Below are positions 1 to 11,210 of a stretch of 64,000 nucleotides of DNA, piece by piece. The stretch's first letter is position 1; each line of letters opens with the position of its first letter. The notes under the pieces are model-generated. The model searched no databases. It saw only the letters and a list, made by a program, of their open reading frames with translations, and had not been told where the DNA came from. This DNA is from Codonopsis lanceolata (Eukaryota > Streptophyta > Magnoliopsida > Asterales > Campanulaceae), in contig CM028381.1 of assembly GCA_013146195.2 (NCBI GenBank), positions 58,658,744 through 58,722,743 of the forward strand, given 5' to 3'. The position numbers were made by a program, and so were the translations under genes.

Positions 1-2045
1 TTTGGAGCTAACTTGTTCCTTCTAAGTAAGTGAATAAAAGAATATGTGCTCCAATTTCTTTAACAACAAGAGGAGAATGGTTGTCCAAGCAATTTCATAG
101 CCAATGTCTGAATAGGTGAACCCTACCCATAAGCTGCCCACCATAACCGTGGTTCCATATCATTCATCGCCTCAATGGCACCACTATTATTAAAAATACA
201 TTCACTCATGGAAAATATAGCATAAGCACAAGTAGCAGCTTTAAAATCTTCGCTTCCAAACATCCTTTTAAAACACTTGATTCTTTCAGAGAAAACATCT
301 GAATCCTCCTTAGGAGCAACTCTTCCTTCTCCTCCGTCAAGTCATTTCTTGCTATAGCACCTACATTAAACATGATTTTCGTATCATATCCATAATGTAT
401 AAAGGCTAATATATTCATTGACGAAAAATGAGTTAATAAGTGATAGTTACATGGGATTAAATGAATGTGCTAGACAATGGAGTGGCGTGTTATTTTTGGT
501 CCATCTTGCCACAAGAATGCCATGGACCGCATCACAAAATGCAGATTCCTCATTTGCCAACAACCCCTCATGCTTATAGATAACCTTCTTCACCTTCTCA
601 ATCATGGAATCCCACATCTCATAACCTAGATGGAGGCAAGATTTATCAGTATCACAATCACGAAGCATGTCATAAATGGGGCCAGTAAAATCAATAATGT
701 AATATATCTTCTTCCATCATCCATCATCCATCATTCAACACAAAGTCACGAATGGTTTCTGCGACTTCTATCATCGTCTTTATAGTTTTTCCACTCATCA
801 CTAAGCATCATATTTTCTAAAGAACGTCTAATGAGTTTAAACCTTCTAAGCATCACAACAATAGAAGCAAACCGAGTATCCGCTACCACAAGCAACTTCA
901 GTGTGCTAAAACGATTAAAAATAACCAATCTCATCTGATGGTTCATCATAAATTTTTTTACAAACAATACATTATCATGCATTGTAGTAATCCAACCACA
1001 TTCAAGGAACACCTCTTGGTTGCTATCAGCATTCTTCGCTGCACATATGTATTTTAATGCAAGATTAATAGTATGCACAACACAAGAAGTCCAATAAATG
1101 CCCGGAAACTTGCCTTCAATTATCTCTCCAACTGCTTTACAATTAGCAGCATTATCTGTGATTACTTGAACAACCTTACTATTCCCAACCTCATTAATCC
1201 CCTCTTCCAATTTTGCAGCTAAAAAATGTTTATCTTTAACAAAACCTGAACAATCAACTGATTTGATAAACATAGGGCCACTTTCTGAGACAACCATGAA
1301 ATTTATAATTGGCCTGCATTGAGGATCACTCCAACCATCGGACACAATAGTCACCCCTTTCTTATCCCATTTATTTTTTATTGGCTCCAACAATCTCTCC
1401 ACGTGTGCTTTTTCTTGCAGCAAAAGTGTTGTCCTAAGTTTATTGTACCAAGGAGGAACATAACCATCCAGATTAGTATTAGTTGCAAATGAAAAAGCAT
1501 GCACAAAATGTGGATTTCTAGCCAAGTTAAAAGGTAAACCCGAAGTATAGAACATCCTAGCAATTTTAGCGTCCAACTGATTCCTGTTTTGCATGTCAAA
1601 AGCCATCTCAATAGCGTAGTCGCCTTTTATTTTCTTTTTTTCATGTGAATTGGGAGAACGAGAATCCTTGGGGTTGGGTAATTCCAGTAGGGGGTAAAGA
1701 ACTAGTGGAACCAGGGAGTGGAACTGTCTTAGACTTTTGTAATTCTAATTTCTTTTCTGCTTCTTCATCAAGCTTCTTCATCTCTATCAAATGTTCTACG
1801 ATCACATTTCTACAAACTCCAATTCCCTTTCCACTAATCTTTAGGAGATGAGCTTTAACTCGGGTATAACTACCCGCAAAACTCTTATTACAATAATTAC
1901 ATACTCATTTTCTATTACCACCAATACTTGCCTCTTTTTATATACTTGATACATACTTCCATAAAGGGTTTTGTTCCTCATCAATTCCAATTTTTCGAAC
2001 GGATGAAAAAGCAACGCTACCGGAACCAAAACCGGAAGATGTCAT
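1..2045 (-). pseudogene. hAT-superfamily transposase (BED finger, DUF659, hAT C-terminal dimerisation), decayed, cut by window edge
   Basis: Read from ATG at 2045 toward position 1. An N-terminal BED zinc finger is visible around 1850-1950 (CNYC, then GSYTRVKAHLLK and GIGVC). A DUF659-like catalytic core follows at 746-1606 (SDGWSD, VVQVITDNAANCKAVG, WTSCVVHTINLALK). The hAT dimerisation region lies at about 1-200 (EAMNDMEPRLWWAAYG, RNWSTYSFIH, RRNKLA). The BED region has two in-frame stops, a TAA after WKYVSSI and a TGA where a Trp is expected before VCNYC. A further TAA replaces the Glu that normally precedes RNWST, and reading frame is lost between 668 and 746. These proteins cut and paste hAT elements, but this copy cannot make a full product. 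The end of the element lies outside the window and no terminal inverted repeat (TIR) was identified, so a domesticated but dead gene cannot be excluded. Confidence 0.88.
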
Positions 2046-2366
2046 ATTCAAAATAATCAAAACTGAAAAACAAATTTAAAAATATTGTAAATATTTCAAA
2101 TTTTCAATTGATAATTGATACAATTAGATACTAAATTTTACTAAAAGCACGAAACAACAAACTACATAGATATAATATAATGTATATAATTAATAATATG
2201 ATATATTACATATTTACATAATTACATTTAGTCATTTACAACCTACTATCCTAGCCTACACAAGTGCATAGTACACAACTACACATTACATATTACACAG
2301 TATTGTCAAACAATTGATACAAGTGAGTGGTAAGTGGTGACAGCCTGACAGGCTGTAAAGGGCCGA

Positions 2367-2369
<3 letters not shown>

Positions 2370-2424
<55 letters not shown>
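2370..2424. repeat. (TA)n microsatellite
   Basis: Uninterrupted alternating TA/AT of about 55 bp between the hAT remnant and unassigned sequence. Short reading frames made of Ile-Tyr repeats here are artefacts. Confidence 0.95.
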
Positions 2425-2427
<3 letters not shown>

Positions 2428-2699
2428 ATTTGCTTTCTTTAAAGAATAAAGAGACTAAGAGAGTATTAGAGTAAGAGTAACCACTAACCTCTGTAACCAC
2501 TCTCTGTAAGACGTCGTCGACTGAAGGCTGAAGGCGTGAAGGGCGAACGTCGAAGTAAAGGCTGAAGGCTCCGAACCACTGAAGCAGAGCGGTGGCGGTA
2601 CCGGTTGCTAGGGCTACGCACCAAGGCTTCGGCGAGGTATGCTCTGTAATCTATGTGTCGTCTACTCATCTCTCTCAAGTCGGTCTATATACCCTTTTT

Positions 2700-2915
2700 T
2701 AAAGACAAAACGACCATAGCGTATCTGGATCCGTGTACATATCCGGATCTCAGGAACACGTATCCGGGTACCCGTATCCAAAGTTTCAGAATTTGTCAAA
2801 ACGACCCCCGTACATGTCCACGAGCGTATTCGACGTATCCCCAGTGTATCCGTATCCGGCGCATGTCAGATACGCGAGACACATGTAAGAGAGTGTATCC
2901 ATGCATCATAGGTGC
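2700..2915. repeat. Dispersed GTATCC-rich repeat, copy 1
   Basis: Multiple GTATCC/ATCCG words and a right end reading atgcatcatag resemble the TIR element at 14567-15235. Only the right end matches clearly, so this copy is probably truncated or diverged. No TSD was found. Confidence 0.45.
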
Positions 2916-2924
2916 TTACCAGCA

Positions 2925-3080
2925 GACTTAATTTGTATTCCTTACAACTCTTCCGCTGCTACTACCTTCTCTATAGGTTGTTAGCATTTGCAAAAGGCAA
3001 CCTTCTCTAAAAGTTTTAAAGTATAACTAGGCTATTCAATCCTCCCTTCTATCCTAGTATTGTGTCCTTTGGGACTAACA
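2925..3080 (+). mobile_element. Copia (SIRE-like) LTR 3'-end fragment, plus orientation
   Basis: The stretch ending ctttgggactaaca, preceded by ggctattcaatcctccc, matches the end of the solo LTR at 46405-46450 (ggctattcacccccc to gacttaca). It abuts, head to head, an LTR piece in the opposite orientation beginning at 3081, so it is a rearranged fragment rather than an intact LTR. Confidence 0.55.
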
Positions 3081-3329
3081 AAAGACTATCTAGTAAATGT
3101 TTAAAAGTTGAGGCACTTCAAATTAGTAAAAGCTTGTGAGAGTAATAAATGCTTCAATTTCTTCAATCTTTGCTTCAATGCCTTTATATAGGAGTCTTGA
3201 GTTCTGATTTGTTAGAAGCAAGTTTGAATTTGAATTATGCTAATAATTCTAAAGTGTATCTCTTCTTAAGATCACAGGGATCTTGTGTAAAAGATATAAT
3301 ATTTTAAGATCTATCAAAGTACCAACAAG

Positions 3330-3973
3330 AGGAAATGCTCAAGTATGGCCAGAAAACCCATCCATTTATCTTTTACGGCCATTGACCAAAAAATGATATA
3401 TACTTCCCAAAAGACCCTTCCCAACCTAGATACCCGTTCAATTCTATCGTCTCCCTCTGCCATCGCCTATCGATGTCTGCAAGGTTCGTCTCTGTTAGTC
3501 TCTCTCATCTCTCCATCTTATCGCAATGAAGCTGTTCGTCGGCATTTAATATGAGTCGATTAACTGACTCATAATCGACTGGTCGAGTATGAGTCAATTA
3601 ATCGACTCACTAATGATGAGTCAGTTAATCTACTGGAAACAACAGGTGCATGTGAGAGTTGTGCTCCTGTTGATGTTAATGAAACAGTAGGTGTGCATGT
3701 GAGAGTATGAGTCGGTTAATCGACTCACTTAGTCATTAGTGGGTCGATTAGCTGACTCACCAATGGGTCGATTAACTGATTTATTACTGGGTCGATTAAC
3801 TGACTCACCGAGTGGATTAGTTAGTCGGTTAACCGACTCAAAATACGATTACTCACTTTAGTAAGGGTATTTTGGGGTTTACTGATGAAACATGGCCATA
3901 AAAGATAATTTTGAGTAAGTGTGGTCATTTTTTAACATGTGTGCTTTGACATGGCTATTTTGGAAGAAACCCC
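3330..3973. mobile_element. MULE-like non-autonomous element with internal palindrome cluster
   Basis: Flanked by gtaccaacaag (3319-3329) and gtactaacaag (3974-3984), an 11-bp duplication with one mismatch, in the size range of Mutator-like insertions (8-11 bp). The ends are imperfect inverted repeats: left ggaaatgctcaagtatggcc, right complement ggggtttcttccaaaatagcc, with a second shared block atcttttacggccat / atcttttatggccat further in. There is no transposase. It sits inside a copia LTR, so it inserted after the retroelement. Confidence 0.72.
3548..3842. repeat. Cluster of near-palindromic 18-mers (GAGTCGGTTAATCGACTC type)
   Basis: About nine degenerate copies of an 18-20-bp inverted repeat, for example gagtcggttaatcgactc near 3712 and gagtcgattaactgactc near 3552, with irregular spacing. 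The cluster forms the core of the MULE-like element. Confidence 0.85.
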
Positions 3974-4215
3974 GTACTAACAAGGTAAGTGTCAGTAAGA
4001 GAAGTGTCTAAACAAAAGAAGCAAGAATACTCATACTTAATATGATCACCAGCTTCTTCTAGTTGCTGATGTCGTTAGGGTTTAAAAGGCCCATCGGCTG
4101 ATAGATGACTTTAATAAGCTATCTTAAATTATATGACATATGATAAACTTTTAATTTAAGAGTCCAAATAGCATCTTAATGGTTTTAAGCAAATTAAAAC
4201 ATGCATGTTTCAACA

Positions 4216-5570
4216 ATCTCCTCATATTTGCTTAAAGTCATTCATCTAAGCAGAGAGTAATAAAGAATAATCAAATGTCATAAAAACTAAGTTCAAAAGC
4301 TTAGTTTTTGGGATCCCTGCAACACGGATTGTTGAGGATAGAAGAGGATATTTAAATCATAACCAAGCATACCCAAAAGATTAAAATTCAAAGTAAACAG
4401 TAAAACATTGTATGTTAAAAGGTTTAGGGGAATAGAGAAATCAGTCTCGAGCTGATGCAGATCCTTTCAGCTGGCTTGTCAGTTTGAGCCGTAGTTGATG
4501 GTGTTGGAAAAATTGTGTTTAAAGAATGAAATTATGCATTTTGTGGCACGGATTTCTTCACGTGTCATTTAAGTAATGACAAGGGTAATTGTGGAATTGT
4601 GTTCTACTCTGCGAGAACTTCGAAATCATATATTTATTTGTCCAATTTGGTGTTTAGATGAATAAGTTATGATTGATTAAAGTGTGGTTTTGGAAGTGGG
4701 TTTATCCCACATTGAGAAATTAACAAAAACTTGAGTGGTTTATATACAAGTACCTTATGTGATAAGGGTAAGCTTGTATAGAATAGAGGCTCTCTGTCGC
4801 GCATACCTGCGCAAGGGGGGTGCAAATCATAGTCCACAGTTAATTACAATACACGAAAAACATAGTCAAGAACAATCTCCATTTCTCCACTGCATTCTGC
4901 AAATCGTTGAGCGTATTCATTTGGCCTCCTGTTTTCTTATTGGTGATAGAGTCAGGCACTAATTCAGTTCGCCGGAATCCTTAGTGATGAAGGTTTCTCC
5001 AGTGTCTCCGTTGTATCCTGGGAGACAGGCATCCATTAGAGCATCCAAGCACAGACGGGAAGGGACGAATCTATTTTAAGGAAACTGTGTGCGACATAGG
5101 CCTCGAACTTGAAGGTTGATCACAACTCTATAACAACAGACATTGTGTAAAGCACCAGCAAACTTCAGTCCACCAGCAGACTTGATGTTGAATGTTATAC
5201 AGCTGCTGAGTGGAATGTTTGATTGTACCATGTAGATGGAGATGATGAATGTGCAAGATATCTAGTTTGGCTGTATCAGTGATGGAATCAAAGGACTAGG
5301 TAGCAATGCCAACATCAGCTTCAGTAGGTTGAGTAGCAGATGGTTGATCAGAAAATAGATTGTAGCCACTGACACCCTCCTCCTCAGAATCTGCTGTAAA
5401 GAAAGTAGATATAGGATAGGCAGGAGGCGAAGACTCTAGTGCAGGCTCAAATTCTGGAGATTGATCAAGGAAGATGGTCTTTTTGCCTGCTGGCTGTTAA
5501 AGAGTTTGGCTGATGATGGTTCTCTGTTGTTGTTGCTTTTTAAATCCAGTCATTGAGAAGGTGTGAGCAT
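4216..5570 (-). mobile_element. Non-coding 3' internal region of the minus-strand copia element
   Basis: Sequence between the polypurine-like tract and the decayed ORF region. I see no convincing gene in it. Short frames at 4735-4962 show no recognisable domain. Confidence 0.4.
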
Positions 5571-5574
5571 GGCT

Positions 5575-7892
5575 TCACGAAAGAGAGGAGTTTATAGAGC
5601 TCAGTGAAAAATTTGTTGAAGCTTCTGCATCTCCTTCAGCTCCGTTGTCAGAAGTTATGGGAGCAATGTCATCATCAGATAAGTGAGAGAGATCGGCTTG
5701 AATACTCACATCTTGTGTCTTGGATTCTGTGGATGGATGAGTAGTTTGAACAGCAGAGACATGATCTAGTTGAATATGAAGAGGCGTTGCTTCATTAGAT
5801 GAAGTTTTCTGGACATGAATATCAGCATGAGAAATTGTAACGTCCCGAGCCTGAGAGCCCGGTCCGCTACGTGTAGCCCACACAATGGCCCACTGAGCAC
5901 GCAGCACCTTGGGTCATCAGGCCCACCACAAGCCGACCCAAAAGTCCATGGATGATGTTGGTGCCCAGTAGTAGCGCATGGCTACCTTATAAATCAAACA
6001 CAAGTCTCACATCTACCCGATGTGGATTGGGGTATTACAATCTCCCCCACTCAAATCCTTGACGTCCTCGTCAAGGCCGAATCGTACCCCGGGCGATGTA
6101 GGATTCAAGAGGTGGCTCGTACGGGGATCAAGAGATGGCTCTCACCTTCTGCGGTGTAGCACTTTGGTCTACCGCACAGCACTTTGTTCCCACATTTATG
6201 GCCGGGACCCGCTCTGATACCATTTGTAACGACCCGAGCCCGAGAGCCCAGTTCGCTACGTGTAGCCCACACACTGGCCCACTGAGCACGCAACACCTTG
6301 GGTCATCAGGCTCACCACAAGTCGACCCAAAAGTTCATGTATGATGTTGGTACCTAGTAGTAGCGCATGGCTACCTTATAAATCAAACACAAGTCTCACA
6401 TCTACCCGATGTGGGATTGGGGTATTACAGGAATAGTGTCATATACATCATGGAGTGGATCAGTAACAGCAGGAGCAGTAACCATTGTGGAGGGATCCTC
6501 AGTGTGAGCAGGTGCATAAGTGGGTATGGCATCAGGAGTGACAATGGGAACATTTAGCAAGATTGGAGAGACTGTAGGAAGGAGAGTCTCGGTAGGAACA
6601 TCAATGGGGACCACATCAGTCAGCAGGAGCAACAGAGACAATAGGAGATGGAACAACAAGAGAAACTTCAAGAGGTGGAGAAACAGATTGATCACTGGAA
6701 CTGAAGTATCAGCAGGAACTGAAAGTGTCAGCGGGAAGAGGTGATAAGAGCTGATGGTTGAGCATCTGGAAAAGTTGTAGACGTAGAAGCTCCTCCTTGA
6801 TGGGTGCCCATTTGCCTATGAAGTTCAATGTAGCTCTGGTTGCCTTTGTTGACACTATCGTATAGAAACTTGATAGATAAACATTGAATTATGCTCAGTT
6901 TCTCTAGATCGACTAAAGGTTGTTCCCAAGCTTGATTAACTAACGTCAGCATATTTAGGAAGAGCATGTCTTCCCACAAGGTAAGGATCATTATGGGGAA
7001 GAGAAGGTAAGTCATGCACCTTGTTGTAAATGGTCCAAACAATGAAAACCAGTTCATCTTGAACAAACCAATCACATGAGAGATAGAACTGATTCCACAA
7101 CAGGGGGAGAGGATCAAAGTATTTACCGAAGTTGGCTGCCAAGTCTTCAACAGATAGAGTTGAGGGTTGAGGGTAAAGAACATAGGGACAGCGTTTGTAG
7201 TTATGAACAATGTATTTAACAGGATTGATGGTGGTGGGCTTGTTTGCTTTCTTCTCTTCATGAAAACTTAGAAGAGATGGACTAAGAATGGGAAATTTTG
7301 GAAATTCTTGGAAAGACCCAGTTGGGAGAAATTGGTGTTAAATATTCTTGGTATGGGGAATGACGAGGATGAAAGGTTGGATTCCTAATTAGGGGGAGGG
7401 GGGGAATGTTGATAGGTTCGGTGTTTGGTGAGGGAGGATTTGGTGGAGGTGAAGGTGAAAGTGGTGGATTTGAGGTTTCTGTAGGAGTTGGGAAAGGTAC
7501 AAAGTTCCTTGGGTTGAGATTTGAGCTACCTCTCTATCTCACCTTATTCTAGAAGACCGTCGAGGAGGATTTGGAGAAGAGATAGGAGCAGGAATGTCAG
7601 CTGCTTGAGCTGTGTCAGCTTCCTCTTCAGTTGCTGCGTCTCCTACTAGCTCCTTCAGCAGGAGTCGTGTCAGCAGCCTGAGGTATATCAGCTTATCCTA
7701 ATGATGTCTGTTAAGCAGCTGAAACAATTTGTTGCAATAGTGGGGTTTTGGTTCTTTTAGAGCTTCTCTTCTTAGACGTGGCAAATGTAGGGACTTGGCC
7801 AAACTTGTTGGCTTGGCTTGTATAGCTCGATTCATGTCAGCAGCCATGAATTTTCTAATCCTTACTGGAAGAATTTGATCTGTAGCAACCAC
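5575..7892 (-). pseudogene. Unrecognised retroelement extra ORF (possible env-like ORF of the copia element), broken
   Basis: On the minus strand, frames at 7698-7892, 6728-7261, 6936-7142, 6402-6695 and 5575-5907 read as one decayed protein. A globular-looking part includes NFGKYFDPLPLLWNQFYLSC. It is followed by a Pro/Thr/Ser-rich tail. Reading continues across the TRIM insertion if the TRIM is removed: DVYDTIP before it and ISHADIHVQK after it. I do not recognise a domain. Its place next to a 3' LTR, and the low-complexity tail, fit the extra ORF that SIRE/Maximus copia elements carry after pol, but this is inference. Frameshifts near 6950 and 7140 make it non-functional. Confidence 0.4.
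5836..6429 (-). mobile_element. TRIM (terminal-repeat retrotransposon in miniature), complete
   Basis: Two direct LTRs of about 204 bp (5836-6039 and 6225-6429) flank a 185-bp non-coding interior. On the minus strand each LTR begins TGTAATACCCC and ends GTTACA. The primer-binding site TGGTATCAGAGC, complementary to initiator tRNA-Met, lies at 6222-6211 one base inside the 5' LTR. The polypurine tract GTGGGGGAGAT lies at 6050-6040 next to the 3' LTR. Flanks are gaaat (5831-5835) and ggaat (6430-6434), a 5-bp TSD with one mismatch. There is no coding capacity, so movement would depend on another element's proteins. I looked for 5S-rRNA-like boxes as in Cassandra TRIMs and found none convincing. 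Confidence 0.93.
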
Positions 7893-8739
7893 AGCTAGGT
7901 TGATCTTTGGATATTGGCGAAGAAAGTGAGTTGATAATTAGATGATGTGTCAGACAAGGATTGCCAGTGACATGGTTATCCATGTATTTTGATATGCTGA
8001 CAATTACACTTTAACAAATAAAAATAAAAAGATATGACCTCGTGAGTAAGTCTCCTGTGAAACGATCTTACAAATCTTAATTTGTAAGACAAAGTCTCAC
8101 TCTCTCACAGCTCAACCCATCACATACGTTGAGTCGGATAAAAAGAATCTGTCTTACAAAAGATAGTCAGAAGACCATCTTACTTAAGTTTTTACAACCA
8201 AAAGTATTACCAAACACTTTACTTCATTACTTCATCCAAAAAATCACTTACGGCACGGATGCAAACAACGCCAAGAAGATGTTTCCAGTGACGTTACTAA
8301 AAGGTGTACAAAATTGATTACCTCGAAAACTCAATAAAACGTCAACATTCCTAAAAGGGAAATAGAAAAAGAAAAAAAAAACAAACATATCAGTTGGCAT
8401 TCCGCAACCAGATATTATGGTAAACAACAATTGAACATTAGACGCAGGCCAACTTTATGAAAGCCACACTATGCTCCCAGTTCCTCTCCATGCCAAAGAT
8501 AGCATTATTTGTTTAATTGCGCCATGGCAGAACTACAAATCCTCTTCATGGAATATAAATCACTAGACTAAATGCCTCCTTATAGGACGTAGTATACGGA
8601 CTAAAAGCTTTCGGTCCTGGGATTGAAATGATCTAAACAAAAATGGTTATGGAAAATCTTCATGCTAATAGGTGGAAATGTGCAGGGAGAAGTTTTGAGC
8701 ACCACATAATGACCAAATTATTTCATCATTCTTCTCATC
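7893..8739. other. Intergenic region and TIM50 3' UTR
   Basis: The part just below 8740 is expected to be the TIM50 3' UTR (minus strand). I could not place a clear AATAAA signal. A short repeat at about 8040-8200 (tgtgaaacgatcttac, then gaccatcttactt) resembles small plant MITE-like repeats, but TIRs are weak and no TSD was established. Confidence 0.4.
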
Positions 8740-11179
8740 TCACCGTCGCCAGAGACGACCTTGTTGCTTCTGCTCCTGCATTTTCCTGCATCATTAGGAC
8801 ACCTATCAGCCACAAGACGGATCCAAAATCTTAACAGTGAAACCATGTAAATCATGGATCTATGAGATCATTCAGATGCTTTTTATTCAGCTCTTTCCTG
8901 TTTTCCTTCCTCGTCAGTAAATATGAAAATGCCCAAGATATATTAAGTGAAAATGGAGCAATAACAATCATCTTTGTGCATATTCACAAAATCTTCCTTC
9001 TCCTAGCATAAAATTATAGAACCTGGAACTTGAATATCATGTATTCTCGAGTCACCAGAGATATTTCAGATTTCATATATACTCATACGCCCATGGCTGC
9101 TAAAACCAAAATAACCAAACTCTGAAATCAACTCAATATCAAGCATATGTGATTATGTCCAGGGTCCCAACGAGGCAGGCAGCCAAGTTAGTTCACAGCT
9201 ACTTCGGTCGAAGTTGGAATCTAACCAAGAATTAATAGGGATCACAATTTGTCATCCATCGCAATTTATGTAGCGATCCATCCCAGTTTGTTTAATCTGA
9301 TATTTAACTCATCACATGCATTGTCACAGATTGAGAAGATATATAATATATTGGGACAAAAGATTTGGATCCTTATCACTACTCATTTGAAATATAGCCA
9401 CTTCTCCAAATGATCACCCATTCAGTATTATTAAAATCTTGGTCAATTATGTTCTATATTTCTTTCAGGGAAGAAAAGGTTGGTACCCAAGGAATTTTAT
9501 AAATAACCAGAAATACAACAGTGTTTTGAGAAGAGCACCCTCCTTTGGCTGAGAAATATCAGTGGGCAAAGTCCTGGGGGAGGACAGGGATGGAGAAAAA
9601 AGAGGGGGCAGAAATGGTGGCGCGGGCAGTAAAGGGAGGCGTCGACCGTGAAAGAAGTTCAGGAAAGACTTGAGGGGACAAAGCCGAATGAGGGGAAAGG
9701 TGGGGATTTTTGTTGTGAGGGTGGGGGGGAGGTGGTGGGAACACCTGACCATTTACATACAAGAAGGGGACTTTATGCCTAACCTATCAGCCAGAACAAC
9801 ACCTTTACTAACAAGAAACGGCAGAACTATGAAAGCTATGTCAAACTCAAAAAATCAGCAGGCTGATTGCCCTCTATAAATATGAAAAACCCTCAACTGA
9901 ACCATCTTTTTTTTTTATAAGTATATATTAATAACAAAAGCGGCAAAGAAGGTGTCGCGTCCTATGTACACGAGGATTACTCCAATAATTACAGATTACA
10001 AATGTTCGCTACAAAGTCAGCAAAAGAGTTAACCTCATGCCTAGCACCGTCAATACACCAAAAAAACAGCAGATGAATCTTCTTCAGCATCAACATAGGT
10101 CTTTCTTCATTATCAAACGCTCTCCTATTCCTCTCTCTCCAAATCACCCAACACACTCCCAAAGGAATAGTCTGCCAAATAAGATCTCATCGTTTCCTTT
10201 TGTGCAAAGACCAGCGAAGGAAGAGGTCCTTGATTGATTCCGGCATAACCCAAGGTGAAGATGAAATCCCACAAAGCACCCACCACCGGACAATGAAGCA
10301 TAAGCACTCTCACCATTCCTTTCACACATGTAACACCAACTCACTATCACCTTACCACGCCTCCTAAGGTTATCCCCCGTGAGAATAGCTTCATTCACCA
10401 CTTCCCAAATGAAAAAAGCAACTCTAGCCGGAGCTTTTGTCTTCCAAATAGCTTTCCAAGGAACAGACCCCTTCCCCCAATATCCGAGCCAAGGTAGTAC
10501 GAAAGAACACTATTTTTAGACCTTTCCCAGATGACCTTATCATCATTACATCTGTCCATCTGCGGCGAATATAGCAATTCGGAGAGCTGGAGAAAGCTAT
10601 CCACTTCCATCCTGAAAGTACCTTCTAAAAACTGGATTCCAACTGACCATGCCTTCTTCCTGCGAAATAATAGCATTGATGCTGACTTCTTTATCAATCG
10701 CAATATTAAAAAGGGTAGGAAAGGCCCTCCAAAACCCCACACCACCTATCCAACCAAAATCTGACGGTAGAACCTTTTCCTACTTCAAAGGAGATATTTC
10801 TAGCAAAAGCATCGCACCCTTTCCAGATTCCTTTCCAAACCATAAGACAAGGAAACTTCCTTTGGAAACCAAAGATGATTTCCTTTCCCATACTTGCTCA
10901 CCACCAATCTCGGCCAAAGCGCTTCATTCTCGCTCAAGCATCTCCACAACCATTTACCCAACAGAGCTCTATTGAAAACTCTGAGGTTCTTAATCCCTAA
11001 GCCACTCATTCTGATACTAGAACAAACTTTGGTCCAGTTAACTAAATGATACTTCCGATCCACCATCGAACCTTCCCATAAGAAGTCCCTCTCAAGTTTT
11101 TCCAGTCTTCAACTAACTGATGTAGGGATTACGAACAAGGATGTAGGGATTACGAACAAGGACATAAAGTACATGTATG

Positions 11180-11210
<31 letters not shown>

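Larger units (their letters stand above)
3081..4215 (-). mobile_element. Copia (SIRE-like) 3' LTR, minus orientation, interrupted
   Basis: On the minus strand the LTR begins TGTTGAAACATGC at 4215, directly after a purine-rich tract (ATATGAGGAGAT, 4216-4228) typical of a polypurine tract. It matches the start of the solo LTR at 45390 (TGTTGAATCTTGC, then AATTTGCTTAAAA). Downstream segments at 3085-3200 (gaggcacttc, tttatatagg) match the related LTR at 61380-61460. A MULE-like element (3330-3973) interrupts it. The family assignment rests on LTR similarity and the CTATTCACCCCCC-type 3' end, so it is tentative. Confidence 0.6.

Noticed and set aside
2306..2500. Ile-Tyr repeat proteins at the TA tracts (also 35350, 48035 tail, 61365)
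   Set aside because: Direct translation of microsatellites.
3548..3842. Regularly recurring palindromes resembling a CRISPR array
   Set aside because: Units are degenerate, spacing is irregular, and the array lies inside a plant MULE-like element with its own TSD.
5836..6429. Cassandra-type TRIM with 5S rRNA-like LTR
   Set aside because: No convincing 5S A, IE or C box was found in the LTR, so only the TRIM class is claimed.
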